Source of the DNA: Planctomycetaceae bacterium
GTDB lineage: Bacteria > Planctomycetota > Phycisphaerae > Phycisphaerales > SM1A02
Reading direction: 5' to 3'
NCBI GenBank assembly: GCA_947492385.1
Contig: CANLMX010000020.1
Location: 1-37,932, forward strand
DNA: 37,932 bases
A program made the translations under genes and the position numbers. Numbering within the stretch: the stretch's first letter is position 1; each line of letters opens with the position of its first letter. The notes beneath the pieces were generated by a model, which worked only from the letters and a program-made list of their open reading frames with translations, searched no databases and was not told the DNA's origin. Shown here one piece after another: positions 30,221-37,932 of the stretch.

Positions 30221-31417
30221 TCAGGCCGTCGGCCGCACGTGCCTGCGCGCCTGCACGTGGTCGGCCAGGCACGCGGCGAGCGTTGCGGCGTTGATGTCGA
30301 GGTGCTCGCGCCACGAGCCGTGCGACTGCGCGTCGCTCGAGGCCCACGCTTCCTCGATGCGCCGTGCCAAGGCAGCATGGGCTGCCATCGGCTCGAGGCT
30401 CGCGAGCAGTTCGGACGCGGTCCATCCGTCCCGGAACCTCGATGGCACGGATTTCACAGCGCGCAGCATCGGCACCATGCGCTTGAGGCCGATCGCGAGG
30501 CCAAGCTCGCGGAACGGTAGCCGTGCGTCGAGCGGACGCAGCAACCACCCGCCACCCGCGAAGGCGTCCACGCCGCAACGTGCATCCGCAAGCGCACGCC
30601 CAAGCACGTGGTCGAACGGGTGCTCGCCCTCCGCGACGAGGTCCGCGAAATGCCCGCACGCCTCCAGGAGCCCACCGAGCGTCAGCGGGTCGGAGGTCGC
30701 GAACGTGGGAACCTCGTCGCACGCGGACCGGAGCGTCGACATGTGGGCATCCAGGCGTGCGCGCTCGGGATCCGACTCCGGCACCGACGCCTGCACGCGC
30801 GCGAGCGCCACGAAGCCGTCGAACGGGTCCAAGTGACCCATCGCGGCGACGAGCGGCCGCGAGAGGTCGATGCTCATCTTCCAGTGCATGCGCGGGCGCG
30901 CCCCGGCCGACGAGCCGGGCTGCACGACGAAGGCCGCACACGATGCGTGCGCAAGGTCGATGGCATGATGCAACCAGCGCACGTCGCCGGTGGCTTCGGC
31001 GAGGTCGCAGAGCGCGTGAATCCAGCGCGTGTGGTAGTGGAAGTACTGGCCGTCACGGTCCCACTCCAACCCATCGTCGCGCGGCGCGCCTGCCGGCCGT
31101 TCGGGCAGGGGTTTCCCGATCCGAAGCCCGCCGGCGGTAGGCCGTCGCTCGCCGGACGCCTCGTCGAGGCCGCTGATCCAGCCCGTGCGTCGATCGTCCG
31201 GCCTGTGGCGGCCGAGCACGCGATGGACCAACTCGGCAAGATGGACCGCCCGCTCGAGATGCCGATGCATGCCGGTGCGCGCATGGAGCGTCACGCATGC
31301 CTCCACCGCAAGCGCATCCGTCCAGAGGTAGCGCCGATCCGGCGTGCCGCCGCCATCGACGCCGGTGCGGGCGCAGAAGTCGTCCATGAGTCGATCGGCG
31401 ACGTCGAGTGCTCGCAT
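30221..31417 (-). CDS. Uncharacterised helical protein (alpha/alpha-toroid-like)
   Basis: 398 residues from ATG 31417. It was not recognised as a named family. Repeated helix pairs with conserved-looking aromatic boxes suggest an (alpha/alpha)6-toroid, as in N-acylglucosamine 2-epimerases or glycosidases: YLWTDALAVEACVTLH, TGWISGLDEASGERRPTAGGLRIGKPLPER, EWDRDGQYFHYHTRWIHALCDLA, RMHWKMSIDLSRPLVAAMGHLDPFDGF and HGSWREHLDINAATLAACLADHV. The many His, Trp and Asp residues in these boxes could form a carbohydrate or metal site. There is no signal peptide, so it is probably cytoplasmic. It is divergent from the phosphatase gene (79-bp gap). The frame continues upstream to 31534, but those residues are Arg/Ser-rich and overlap that gene. 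Confidence 0.75.
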   Translation of the reverse strand: MRALDVADRLMDDFCARTGVDGGGTPDRRYLWTDALAVEACVTLHARTGMHRHLERAVHLAELVHRVLGRHRPDDRRTGWISGLDEASGERRPTAGGLRIGKPLPERPAGAPRDDGLEWDRDGQYFHYHTRWIHALCDLAEATGDVRWLHHAIDLAHASCAAFVVQPGSSAGARPRMHWKMSIDLSRPLVAAMGHLDPFDGFVALARVQASVPESDPERARLDAHMSTLRSACDEVPTFATSDPLTLGGLLEACGHFADLVAEGEHPFDHVLGRALADARCGVDAFAGGGWLLRPLDARLPFRELGLAIGLKRMVPMLRAVKSVPSRFRDGWTASELLASLEPMAAHAALARRIEEAWASSDAQSHGSWREHLDINAATLAACLADHVQARRHVRPTA

Positions 31418-31496
31418 GAGGCACAGGTTCGCCCGTGCGGGTTGTGCGCGCGATCGGGACGATTCCCCGAATCGGCGCAGGGGTAGGCTCCGCCGC

Positions 31497-32321
31497 ATGG
31501 ACGACACAGGACTGGAACGCCGCGTCGCGGCCATGCGCGCGGTCGCGGAGCGCGCCGGGCGGCTGACGCTGACGTACTTTCAGCATCCCGCGCTTGCGGT
31601 GGAGCACAAGCCCGACGCAAGCCCCGTGACCGAGGCGGACCGCGCGTGCGAGACGCTCATTCGACGCACCTTGGGCGCCGAGTTCCCGCACGACGGCCTG
31701 CTCGGCGAGGAACTCGGCCACGTGCCGGGCTCGTCCGGCTGGGACTGGGTGATCGACCCGATCGACGGAACGGTCTCGTTCGCGCATGGCGTCCCGCTGT
31801 ACGGCGTACTCATCGGCCTCGAGCGCGTCGAAGGGGACGCGCGGCGCGTGGTCGCGGGGACGTGCGAGCTTCCCGCGATGCGCGAGCGCGTGTGGGCCGC
31901 GCATGGACGCGGCGCCTGGTGGGAACGCGACGGCGAGCCCGCCGCGCCGGCGCGCGTCACCGCGCCGAAGCCGCTGGCACAGGCGCTGGTGGGCACCACC
32001 GGCATCGAGTACTTCCGGCGCGCGGGCACCGAGCACGTGCTCGACGCGCTGCATGCGCGCGCCGGGCGCGTGCGTGGCTGGAGCGACTGCTACGCGCTCG
32101 CGCTCGCGGCCACGGGGCGGTGCGACGCGGTCGTCGAACCGTGGATGAACCCCTGGGACGCCGGGCCCTTCCCCGTGATCTTCGAGGAGGCGGGAGGCGC
32201 GTTCAGCGCATGGGACGGAACACCCGGTATCCACGGGCGCACCGCCGTCGCGGCACACCCGGCGCTGCACGCGGAACTGCTGACGATGATCGCCGAGGCG
32301 CGGCGCGGCGCGGTCAGCTGA
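31497..32321 (+). CDS. Inositol-monophosphatase-family phosphatase (possible histidinol-phosphatase HisN)
   Basis: 274 residues from ATG 31497. The Li+-sensitive phosphatase motifs are complete: VTEADRACETLIRR (metal-site region), LLGEELG (Glu71), the core WVIDPIDGTVSFAHGVPLYG (Asp87, Asp90 and Thr92 holding Mg2+), and late WSDCYALALAATGRCDAVVEPWMNPWDAGPFPVIFEEAGG (the second W-D-x-G-P/A motif). The subgroup resembles bacterial HisN-type histidinol-phosphate phosphatases, especially VSFAHGVPLYG, but inositol monophosphatase or 3'-phosphoadenosine phosphatase cannot be excluded. No his genes are nearby. The last 8 bp overlap the convergent DUF6265 gene. Confidence 0.88.
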   Translation: MDDTGLERRVAAMRAVAERAGRLTLTYFQHPALAVEHKPDASPVTEADRACETLIRRTLGAEFPHDGLLGEELGHVPGSSGWDWVIDPIDGTVSFAHGVPLYGVLIGLERVEGDARRVVAGTCELPAMRERVWAAHGRGAWWERDGEPAAPARVTAPKPLAQALVGTTGIEYFRRAGTEHVLDALHARAGRVRGWSDCYALALAATGRCDAVVEPWMNPWDAGPFPVIFEEAGGAFSAWDGTPGIHGRTAVAAHPALHAELLTMIAEARRGAVS

Positions 32322-32910
32322 TCCGCTTCATGCGGAAGACGAGCGGTGCCTGTGCGGGCTTGCCCTCGGGCTGCCTGGGCTCGACCGTCAGCACCAGCGT
32401 GTCCGCCCCGTCGGCGGCATACGTGATGCGCGCGAGGTCTCCCGAGCGTGCCTTTGCGGGATCCGGGTCAGGCACGAACGTCGCACGACCGTCTCCGGCC
32501 TTCTCGAGAACCAGCACCATGGGCTCGGTGCGCTTGGGGTCGGGGTCGAAGTTGCCGTGCACGTGGATCTGGCGCAGGACGACGCGATCCTTCTCGGCGA
32601 CGACCTGCGTGAACTCGTAGAACGGCACGGCGCCGTTGCCGAGCACGCGGCGGAACGAGCCGAGCATGGCCGACCCGCGCGGGGCCATCCAGTGTTCCTC
32701 GATCATGGCGCCGTTGGGCTGCGACATGCCCCACGCACCCGCCATGAAGGCGAGCGGCTCGAGCGCGGCCGCGGGCTTGGGGAATGCGGGGGCGGCGGGG
32801 GCCACAGGCGCAGCGGGCGCCTGCTGCACGGGAGCGGGCACCGGCGACTGGGCCAGGGGCGCGAGTGCGAGTGCGGCGGAGGCAACGACGGAGGAAAGCA
32901 TGGGGTGCAT
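32314..32910 (-). CDS. Exported DUF6265 domain protein
   Basis: 198 residues from ATG 32910. It starts with a signal peptide (MHPMLSSVVASAALALAPLAQ) and a Pro/Ala-rich stretch to about residue 48. The DUF6265-like domain then follows: LAFMAGAWGMSQPNGAMIEEHWMAPRGSAMLGSFRRVLG, FYEFTQVVAEKDRVVLRQIHVHGNF, and a C-terminal VLTVEPRQPEGKPAQAPLVFRMKRI. The phrase IEEHWMAPRGxxMLG is the family mark. These are small exported proteins with a lipocalin-like beta layout and no known role. Frames running further upstream are antisense to mgtE and are not coding. It overlaps the phosphatase gene by 8 bp at the 3' end. Confidence 0.8.
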   Translation of the reverse strand: MHPMLSSVVASAALALAPLAQSPVPAPVQQAPAAPVAPAAPAFPKPAAALEPLAFMAGAWGMSQPNGAMIEEHWMAPRGSAMLGSFRRVLGNGAVPFYEFTQVVAEKDRVVLRQIHVHGNFDPDPKRTEPMVLVLEKAGDGRATFVPDPDPAKARSGDLARITYAADGADTLVLTVEPRQPEGKPAQAPLVFRMKRIS

Positions 32911-32997
32911 GGAGTTCGGGTTCCGAAAGGTGGCCCGGGCGCGAGTCGCAGGCGCAGCAGGGTAACACCGCGGCGTGCGCGGTAGCCTCCGCCCACC

Positions 32998-34383
32998 GTG
33001 AAGAATCCGCTCCTCACGCCCGAGATCCGCGAGCTGCTCGAAGCATCGGACCTTCCGACGCTGGTCGAGGTCTGCAGCGAGATGCACCCGCGCACGGTGG
33101 CAGAGGTGCTGGGCGACCTCGACCCGGCCGAGCGGCTTCGCGTGCTCGCGCCGCTGCCGGCGTCGCTGCGCGCGGACATCGTGAGCGAGATGGACCTCGA
33201 GGAGCAGGCCGAGCTCGCCGACGAGGCCAGTGCCAAGGAGCTTGCGTCGTTCCTCGACGAGATGCTCGCCGACGACCGCGTCGACTTCGTGCAGCGGCTG
33301 GACCCGGGCGTGCGGGACCAGGTGCTGCCGCTCCTCGAGCGCGCCGCGCGCGAGGACGTGAAGCGCCTGCTCGCGCAGGCCGAGGGCACCGTCGGCGCGC
33401 GGATGAACACCGACTTCGCGAAGATCCCGCCGGGCCTCACGGCCTCGCAGGCGATCGGCCGACTGCGGCAGCAGGCAAGCCGCAAAGAGACCATCTACTA
33501 CTCGTACGTGGTCGATGACGCCGACCGCATGCTGGGCGTCGTCAGCCTGAAGGAACTGGTGCTCGCGAAGCCCGAGACGCCGGTGTCCGACATCATGTCC
33601 ACCGAACTCGTTTCGGTGCGGGCGTCCGAGGACCAGGAGGCGGCCGCAAAGATCCTGAACTCGTACGACCTGCTGGCGCTCCCGGTGGTCGACGACCAGC
33701 ACCGGATCGTCGGCATCCTCACCTACGACGACGTGGCCGACATCGTGCAGGCCGAGGCCACCGAGGACATCGCACGCATCGGCGCCGTCGCGGCGGGCGC
33801 CGAGGACGAGCCGTACCTCCGCACGGGCGTCATGGAGCACGTGCGGAGGCGCATGGGATGGATCGTCGTGCTGGCGTTCCTGCAGATCCTGACGTCGTGG
33901 GTCATCGGCGCGTACGAGGGCGCGATCGGGTCGGCACTGATCCTCGCGGCGTACATCCCGATGGTGATGGCGACGGGAGGGAACATCGGTGCACAGAGCT
34001 CGACCGTCCTGATCCGGTCGATCGCCTTGGGGCAGGTGTCGACGGGCGACTGGTGGCGCGTGGCGATGCGGGAGCTGTCAATCGCCGGGGTGCTTGCGAT
34101 CGCCACCGTGGCGGTGGCGTTCATCAAGGTCTATTTCTTCACCGCCAGCTCGCAGGTGCCGGCGGGAATCGAGCTCGGCCACATCGCGTTGGTGGTGGCG
34201 GCGGCGATCGCGGCCCAGACCCTCACCAGCGCGTTCGTCGGCGGCCTGCTGCCCCTGGGCGCGAAGGCGGTGGGCATCGACCCTGCCGTGGTCGCCACGC
34301 CTGCCATCACCACCATCGTGGACGTCAGCGGGCTGGTCATCTACTTCTCGGTGGCCGTGCGGTTCCTCGGGCTCGCGACCTGA
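32998..34383 (+). CDS. mgtE: MgtE-type magnesium transporter
   Basis: 461 residues from GTG 32998. Domains in order: MgtE N-terminal helical superhelix (about 10-130, MHPRTVAEVLGDLDPAERLRVLAPLP), two CBS domains (about 140-255, ASQAIGRLRQQ..., VGILTYDDVADIV), the plug helix, and a five-helix membrane domain (about 290-461). The Mg2+ selectivity segment M-A-T-G-G-N-I-G-A-Q-S-S-T is present (P-x-G-N-like Gly-Asn), as is the late DPAVVATPAITTIVDVSGLVIYF. The cytoplasmic domains sense Mg2+ and close the pore. No M-box riboswitch could be recognised in the 87 bp before the start. It is divergent from the DUF6265 gene. Confidence 0.95.
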   Translation: MKNPLLTPEIRELLEASDLPTLVEVCSEMHPRTVAEVLGDLDPAERLRVLAPLPASLRADIVSEMDLEEQAELADEASAKELASFLDEMLADDRVDFVQRLDPGVRDQVLPLLERAAREDVKRLLAQAEGTVGARMNTDFAKIPPGLTASQAIGRLRQQASRKETIYYSYVVDDADRMLGVVSLKELVLAKPETPVSDIMSTELVSVRASEDQEAAAKILNSYDLLALPVVDDQHRIVGILTYDDVADIVQAEATEDIARIGAVAAGAEDEPYLRTGVMEHVRRRMGWIVVLAFLQILTSWVIGAYEGAIGSALILAAYIPMVMATGGNIGAQSSTVLIRSIALGQVSTGDWWRVAMRELSIAGVLAIATVAVAFIKVYFFTASSQVPAGIELGHIALVVAAAIAAQTLTSAFVGGLLPLGAKAVGIDPAVVATPAITTIVDVSGLVIYFSVAVRFLGLAT

Positions 34384-34393
34384 AGGCTGATAA

Positions 34394-34435
34394 CGGGACC
34401 ATTCCCGGGGTTCGGAGGCCCTTCCGCCAAGGGCC
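34394..34435 (+). promoter_or_regulatory. Two tandem hairpins between mgtE and rpmE
   Basis: CGGGA-CCAT-TCCCG (34394-34407, 5-bp stem) and GGCCCTT-CCGCC-AAGGGCC (34417-34435, perfect 7-bp stem) are packed between the mgtE stop (34383) and the bL31 start (34484). They could be the mgtE terminator or a ribosomal-protein leader controlling bL31. No long T-run follows, which slightly favours the leader idea. Confidence 0.4.
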
Positions 34436-34483
34436 GGGCTTCGCTATCCTTCCCGATCTGCCCCTGAGCGGGCGAGGAACGCC

Positions 34484-34732
34484 ATGAAGAACGACACCCA
34501 TCCCACGTGGTACCCCGAATGCAAGGTCTTCTTCCGCGGTCAGCACGTCATGACCGTCGGGGCCACGGTGCCTGAGCTGAACGTCGAGGTGTGGTCGGGC
34601 TCGCACCCGTTCTACACCGGCCAGAAGACCTTCATCGACACCGCCGGCCGCGTCGAGCGCTTCCAGCGCAAGTTCAGCGGCGACTACTTCAAGAAGGACG
34701 GCGACAAGAAGGCCGCCCCCGCGAAGAAGTAG
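34484..34732 (+). CDS. rpmE: Ribosomal protein bL31, zinc-free type
   Basis: 82 residues from ATG 34484, with GAGGAA upstream. The family pattern is plain: MKNDTHPTWYPE at the start, then VEVWSGSHPFYTGQKTFIDTAGRVERFQRKF (the S-x-x-H-P-F-Y-T-G box and D-T-A-G-R-V-x-x-F). Only one Cys is present (Cys13) where zinc-type bL31 has four, so this is a C-minus form that does not bind Zn by that site. The tail is Lys/Ala-rich. bL31 joins the large and small ribosomal subunits. A strong terminator follows, and prfA comes next, a common neighbour of rpmE in bacteria. Confidence 0.95.
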   Translation: MKNDTHPTWYPECKVFFRGQHVMTVGATVPELNVEVWSGSHPFYTGQKTFIDTAGRVERFQRKFSGDYFKKDGDKKAAPAKK

Positions 34733-34754
34733 GAATCCAACGGATCATCCGACG

Positions 34755-34787
34755 ACCGCGCCCCGACGGGCGCGGTTGTTCGTTTTC
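34755..34787 (+). terminator. Intrinsic terminator after rpmE
   Basis: ACCGCGCCC and GGGCGCGGT form a perfect 9-bp stem around the 4-nt loop CGAC (34755-34776), followed by the T-rich TGTTCGTTTTC. It starts 22 bp after the bL31 stop and lies before the prfA start, so prfA likely has its own promoter in the short gap or is expressed by read-through. Confidence 0.8.
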
Positions 34788-34815
34788 GGGAACCTCCGCG
34801 CCACGCCGATGACCG

Positions 34816-35898
34816 ATGACCGACGCCCTGCCCGACAACCTCCGACGCACGCTCGACGGCATGGCCAACGAGTTCCATGCCGCAGGCGAGGCGATGCTCG
34901 ACCCGGCCGCGCTTGCCGACCACCGACGCGTGCGGGCGCTGACGGCCAAGCGGCTGGCACTGGAACCGGTGGTGTCGCGATGGGACGCATGGAAGGCGCT
35001 CGAGCGCGAGGCCGGTGAGTTGGCGGGCCTGGCTTCGGGCACCGACGCCGAACTCGCGGCCATGGCGCGCACCGAGCTCCCCGGCGTGCGAGCACGGGCG
35101 GCCGCCGCGATGGAGGAGATCCAGCGGCGCCTCGTGACGAGCGACGATGAGCGGGTGGGCGCCGTGATCCTCGAAGTTCGTTCGGGAGTCGGCGGTGACG
35201 AGGCCGCGCTGTGGGCGGGCGATCTCGTTGAGATGTACCGGCGCTTCGCGCACCGGCGAGGGTGGTCGTGGGAGGAAATGGACGTGCGACCGGGCGATGC
35301 CGGCGGCGTCACGCAGGCGATCATCGAGGTCGAGGGCCCCGGCGTGTGGAGCGCGCTCGGCTACGAGGCCGGCACGCACCAGGTGAAGCGCGTGCCGGCG
35401 ACCGAGGCGCAGGGGCGCGTCCACACGTCCACCGCGACGGTGGCGGTCCTTGCCGAGCCCGAGGAGGTCGACTCGGCAGTCGACCCGGCCGAAGTGAAGG
35501 AGATCATGACCACCGCACAGGGCCCCGGCGGCCAGAACGTGAACAAGGTGGCGACGGCGGTGCACCTGATCCACCTGCCCACCGGAATCGAGGTTCGCAT
35601 GCAGGAGACGCGCAGCCAGCTGCAGAACCGCGACAAGGCGTGGCGGCTCCTGCGCGCGCGCGTGCACGAGGCGCGGCGCGCGGCCGCGGACGCGGCGCGG
35701 AGCGCGGAACGACGAGGCATGATGGGAAGCGGCAGCCGTGCCGAGAAGATCCGAACCTACCGCTGGAAGGAAGCCGTGGCGGTCGACCACCGCATCGACG
35801 AGTCGTTCGCACTCGACCGGATGCTGTCGGGAGACATGGACGCGGCGATCGACGCCCTGCGCCGGCGCGACGTCGCCGAGCGGCTGGCTCGGCTGTGA
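34816..35898 (+). CDS. prfA: Peptide chain release factor 1
   Basis: 360 residues from ATG 34816. It holds the RF1 stop-codon tripeptide Pro-Ala-Thr (194-196, in QVKRVPATEAQGRVH) and the catalytic Gly-Gly-Gln (238-240, in AQGPGGQNVNKV), followed by LIHLPTGIEVRMQETRSQ and DKAWRLLRAR. RF1 reads UAA and UAG and releases the finished peptide. The stretch after GGQ (KIRTYRWKEAVAVDHRIDESFAL) differs from the usual RTYNFPQGRVTDHRIN version but keeps its length. The usual neighbour prmC is not next to it; glyA converges with a 72-bp gap. A nearby ATG (34809) is out of frame. Confidence 0.96.
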   Translation: MTDALPDNLRRTLDGMANEFHAAGEAMLDPAALADHRRVRALTAKRLALEPVVSRWDAWKALEREAGELAGLASGTDAELAAMARTELPGVRARAAAAMEEIQRRLVTSDDERVGAVILEVRSGVGGDEAALWAGDLVEMYRRFAHRRGWSWEEMDVRPGDAGGVTQAIIEVEGPGVWSALGYEAGTHQVKRVPATEAQGRVHTSTATVAVLAEPEEVDSAVDPAEVKEIMTTAQGPGGQNVNKVATAVHLIHLPTGIEVRMQETRSQLQNRDKAWRLLRARVHEARRAAADAARSAERRGMMGSGSRAEKIRTYRWKEAVAVDHRIDESFALDRMLSGDMDAAIDALRRRDVAERLARL

Positions 35899-35970
35899 AC
35901 GGACGCCGTCCTCGGCGCGAAATCGGGCGAGAGCTCGCCGGGCGCGGCCCACGCCACGCCGGGCAACGCC

Positions 35971-37272
35971 TCAGTGCGGCATCGGGAAGCGCGTGCAGAA
36001 CTCGCGGATCTCGCCGCGCACGGCGGCGCACTCCGCGCCGTCGCCCTTCGAGCCCATCACGCGGTCGAGCCACCCGGCCACCTGCACCATCTGCGGCTCG
36101 CGCAGGCCGCGCGAGGTGAGTGCGGGCGTGCCCAGCCGCAGGCCGCTGGTGACCATCGGCGGGCGCGGGTCGTTGGGGATGCCGTTCTTGTTGCAGATGA
36201 TGCCGGCTGACTCGAGCCACTTCTCTGCATCGGCGCCGGTGAGGTCGGCGCTGCGCTGGCGCAGGTCGACCAGCATCAGGTGGTTGTCAGTGCCTCCCGT
36301 GCACAGTCGGTACCCGCGCTCGGTGAGGGCCGCCGCGAGCGCCTTGGCGTTCGCGACCACCTGCTTGCTGTACGACGTGAACTCGGGACGCAGCGCCTCG
36401 CCGAAGGCGATCGCCTTCGCCGCGATGATGTGCATGAGAGGACCGCCCTGGCTGCCGGGAAACACCTTGCGGTCGAGCTTCGCGGCGATGTCGGCGTCGT
36501 CGGAGAGGATGAGGCCGCCGCGCGGTCCACGCAGCGTCTTGTGCGTGGTGGTGGTGACGACGTGCGCGTGCGGGAAGGGGCTGGGATGCACCCCCGTGGC
36601 GACCAGGCCCGCGATGTGTGCGATGTCGGCCATCAGGTACGCGCCCACCGAGTCAGCAATGGCGCGGAAGCGGGCGAAGTCGATGACGCGCGAATAGGCG
36701 CTGTAGCCGCAGATGATGAGCTTCGGCTTGGTCTCCTTGGCGATCCGCTCGATCTCGGCGTAGTCGAGCAGCTCGGTCTTCGGGTCAAGGCCGTACTCGG
36801 CGATCGTGTAGAAGGTGCCGCTGAAGTTCGGCTTCAGGCCGTGGCTCAGGTGGCCGCCGCTCTTGATCGGCAGGCTCAGCACCGTGTCGCCGGGGTTGAG
36901 GAGCGCCATGAATGCCGCGATGTTGGCGTTCGCGCCGCAGTGCGGCTGCACGTTGGCGAACCCGCACTTGAAGAGCTGCTTCGCCCGGTCGCGCGCGATG
37001 TCCTCGATCCGGTCGTGGAACTCGCACCCGCCGTAGTAGCGCTTCCCCGGGTAGCCCTCGGCGTACTTGTTCGTGAGCCAGCTGCCCGCAGCGTGCATCA
37101 CCGCGGGGGTCACGTGGTTCTCGCTGGCGATCAGTTCGAGCGTGCTCGACTGGCGGTCGGCCTCGGCGGCCATGAGCGCCGCAACATCGGGATCCTGAGC
37201 GGCCACGAGGTCGACGAGGCTGCGGGACATCGGGTCGAGCGAGACGGGCGCGTGCGCGGCGGCGGTGGTCAT
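35971..37272 (-). CDS. glyA: Serine hydroxymethyltransferase
   Basis: 433 residues from ATG 37272, the normal bacterial length. Landmarks are [17 protein letters not shown] (near 42-58), [20 protein letters not shown], the PLP-lysine motif [17 protein letters not shown], and the C-terminal [16 protein letters not shown]. The enzyme converts serine and tetrahydrofolate into glycine and 5,10-methylene-tetrahydrofolate, the main one-carbon source. The N-terminal ~15 residues are an unconserved extension; upstream codons to 37353 are not conserved and overlap the divergent methyltransferase gene. No glycine riboswitch was seen in the short gap. It converges with prfA. Confidence 0.97.
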   Translation of the reverse strand: MTTAAAHAPVSLDPMSRSLVDLVAAQDPDVAALMAAEADRQSSTLELIASENHVTPAVMHAAGSWLTNKYAEGYPGKRYYGGCEFHDRIEDIARDRAKQLFKCGFANVQPHCGANANIAAFMALLNPGDTVLSLPIKSGGHLSHGLKPNFSGTFYTIAEYGLDPKTELLDYAEIERIAKETKPKLIICGYSAYSRVIDFARFRAIADSVGAYLMADIAHIAGLVATGVHPSPFPHAHVVTTTTHKTLRGPRGGLILSDDADIAAKLDRKVFPGSQGGPLMHIIAAKAIAFGEALRPEFTSYSKQVVANAKALAAALTERGYRLCTGGTDNHLMLVDLRQRSADLTGADAEKWLESAGIICNKNGIPNDPRPPMVTSGLRLGTPALTSRGLREPQMVQVAGWLDRVMGSKGDGAECAAVRGEIREFCTRFPMPH

Positions 37273-37313
37273 GGGTGCGGAATCGTACCCCGCACGCGCC
37301 CTACGATCCGGGG

Positions 37314-37805
37314 GTGGCCACGCGCACGACGGCTCCCCGCGGCACGAGCGCACGCGAGCTGTCGCTTCGCGTCGCGGGCGTGCGGATCGACGTGGCGGTG
37401 CCGGACGGCATGCCCACGGCCCGGTTCAGGGCACGGCTGGTTCGCTGGCTGAAGGGACGCGACGACGACTTCGGGGATGTCGCCCTTCCCCGTGGCACCG
37501 AGTTCCAGCGCGCGTGCTGGCAGGCGTGCCGCACGATCCCGCGCGGCGAGGTGCGCACCTACGGGTGGGTCGCCCGCGAGGCGGGCCGCCCGGGCGCGGC
37601 TCGCGCGGTCGGGCAGGCCATGCGGCGCAATCCGATGCCGATCGCCGTGCCGTGCCACCGGGTGGTCGGCGCCGGAACGCGCCTCGGCGGATATGCCGGT
37701 GCGGAAGACGGTGCGAGCGAGCGCGTGAAGCGCACGCTGCAGGCGACCGAGCGACGGGCGCCACGGCTACGCTGCCCGGTCCCACAGGAGAGGAACGCAC
37801 GATGA
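37314..37805 (+). CDS. Methylated-DNA--protein-cysteine S-methyltransferase (MGMT/Ogt family)
   Basis: 163 residues from GTG 37314 (an ATG at 37275 would leave only 2 bp to the divergent glyA). The C-terminal catalytic domain is complete: [27 protein letters not shown] (helix and DNA-binding start), [24 protein letters not shown] with the acceptor Cys114 in Pro-Cys-His-Arg, and GGYAGAEDG. The protein removes O6-alkyl groups from guanine in a suicide reaction. The N-terminal domain is short and not well conserved. The last 4 bp overlap the next gene (ATGA), so the two are translated together. Confidence 0.92.
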   Translation: MATRTTAPRGTSARELSLRVAGVRIDVAVPDGMPTARFRARLVRWLKGRDDDFGDVALPRGTEFQRACWQACRTIPRGEVRTYGWVAREAGRPGAARAVGQAMRRNPMPIAVPCHRVVGAGTRLGGYAGAEDGASERVKRTLQATERRAPRLRCPVPQERNAR

Positions 37806-37932
37806 AGCTCACCATGGTCGGCACCGGCTACGTCGGACTCGTCACGGGCGCGTGCTTCGCCGAGACGGGCAACCACGTCACGTGCCTGGACGTCGATGCG
37901 CGCAAGATCGAGACGCTTCGCCGTGGCGAAAG
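37802..37932 (+). CDS. UDP-glucose 6-dehydrogenase family protein (5' end only)
   Basis: The first 43 codons are in the window; the rest is beyond the edge. ATG 37802 overlaps the methyltransferase stop (ATGA). The start [21 protein letters not shown] is the near-universal N-terminus of UDP-glucose/GDP-mannose dehydrogenases: the Rossmann loop G-x-G-Y-V-G-L, followed by strand [17 protein letters not shown] with the NAD-binding Asp. The enzyme makes UDP-glucuronate for cell-surface polysaccharides; without the rest, UDP-glucose and GDP-mannose forms cannot be told apart. Confidence 0.88.
   Translation, partial: MKLTMVGTGYVGLVTGACFAETGNHVTCLDVDARKIETLRRGE

Noticed and set aside
28002-30941. 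979-residue version of the MscS protein
   Set aside because: The first ~440 residues are low-complexity, run antisense to other genes and precede a clear signal peptide at ATG 29612.
32911-33840. Leftward extension of the DUF6265 gene to 508 residues
   Set aside because: It lies antisense to mgtE and lacks conservation; the signal peptide starts at 32910.
35924-35940. GGCGAG/CTCGCC hairpin between prfA and glyA
   Set aside because: Only 6 bp with a 2-nt gap and no T-run; too weak to call a terminator.

Overview
High-GC bacterial chromosome (no tool count was made, but nearly all third positions are G or C), densely packed with short intergenic gaps and many 4-bp ATGA/GTGA gene overlaps. The best taxonomic guess is a planctomycete of the Phycisphaerae/Phycisphaerales type. 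Three things point there: a secreted hydrolase ending in a double D-x-D-G-D-G dockerin repeat (27013-26866), a secreted protein with a PEP-CTERM-like tail of the PAPGALALLG...ARRRR kind (6241), and the gene mix (DUF1573 exoprotein, M56/BlaI pair, DUF6265, META lipoprotein). This is an inference from sequence style, not from a marker gene search. No rRNA, tRNA, CRISPR array, phage or insertion sequence was seen.

Layout. 1-8.2 kb is accessory-looking: two GNAT acetyltransferases, RidA, a lipoprotein alpha/beta hydrolase, a small cupin, an ABA4-like membrane protein, a PEP-CTERM exoprotein, a DinB protein and a DUF418 membrane protein. They lie on mixed strands, with two copies of a ~35-nt intergenic repeat. 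8.2-14.5 kb is the most interesting block. A leftward blaI/M56 signalling pair, whose 1220-residue peptidase carries two fasciclin domains and an FGE/SUMF1 domain, is divergent from a rightward proton-pump rhodopsin plus Brp/Blh retinal-synthase operon. The shared 336-bp gap holds a near-consensus promoter for blaI containing two identical ACGAC-N5-GTCGT dyads. 14.5-19.5 kb holds a DCC thiol oxidoreductase, an SDR/DUF2867 protein, a DUF1801 protein, a translationally coupled DUF1573/ECF sigma/small membrane protein operon and a VapBC toxin-antitoxin pair. 19.6-27.9 kb holds a beta-lactamase-like/esterase fusion, a decayed DUF1801 gene, a DEAD-box helicase, a second DinB protein, a META lipoprotein, an arsenic unit (GAF protein coupled to an ArsC-ACR3 fusion) and a dockerin-tagged hydrolase. 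28-37.9 kb is closer to core genome: MscS channel, two unknowns, inositol-monophosphatase-family phosphatase, DUF6265 protein, MgtE, ribosomal protein bL31, release factor 1, serine hydroxymethyltransferase, O6-alkylguanine methyltransferase and the start of UDP-glucose dehydrogenase.

How the genes work together. Rhodopsin and Blh form a minimal phototrophy unit: Blh cleaves beta-carotene to retinal and the opsin uses it for light-driven proton export. No carotenoid-synthesis gene is in the window, so beta-carotene must come from elsewhere. By family precedent (BlaR1/BlaI), the M56 protein should sense an external signal with its fasciclin/FGE region and trigger cleavage of BlaI, relieving repression of its own operon. 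Whether the adjacent rhodopsin operon is co-controlled is open. The ArsC-ACR3 protein joins arsenate reduction and arsenite export in one chain, and its coupled GAF protein is a candidate sensor or accessory factor.
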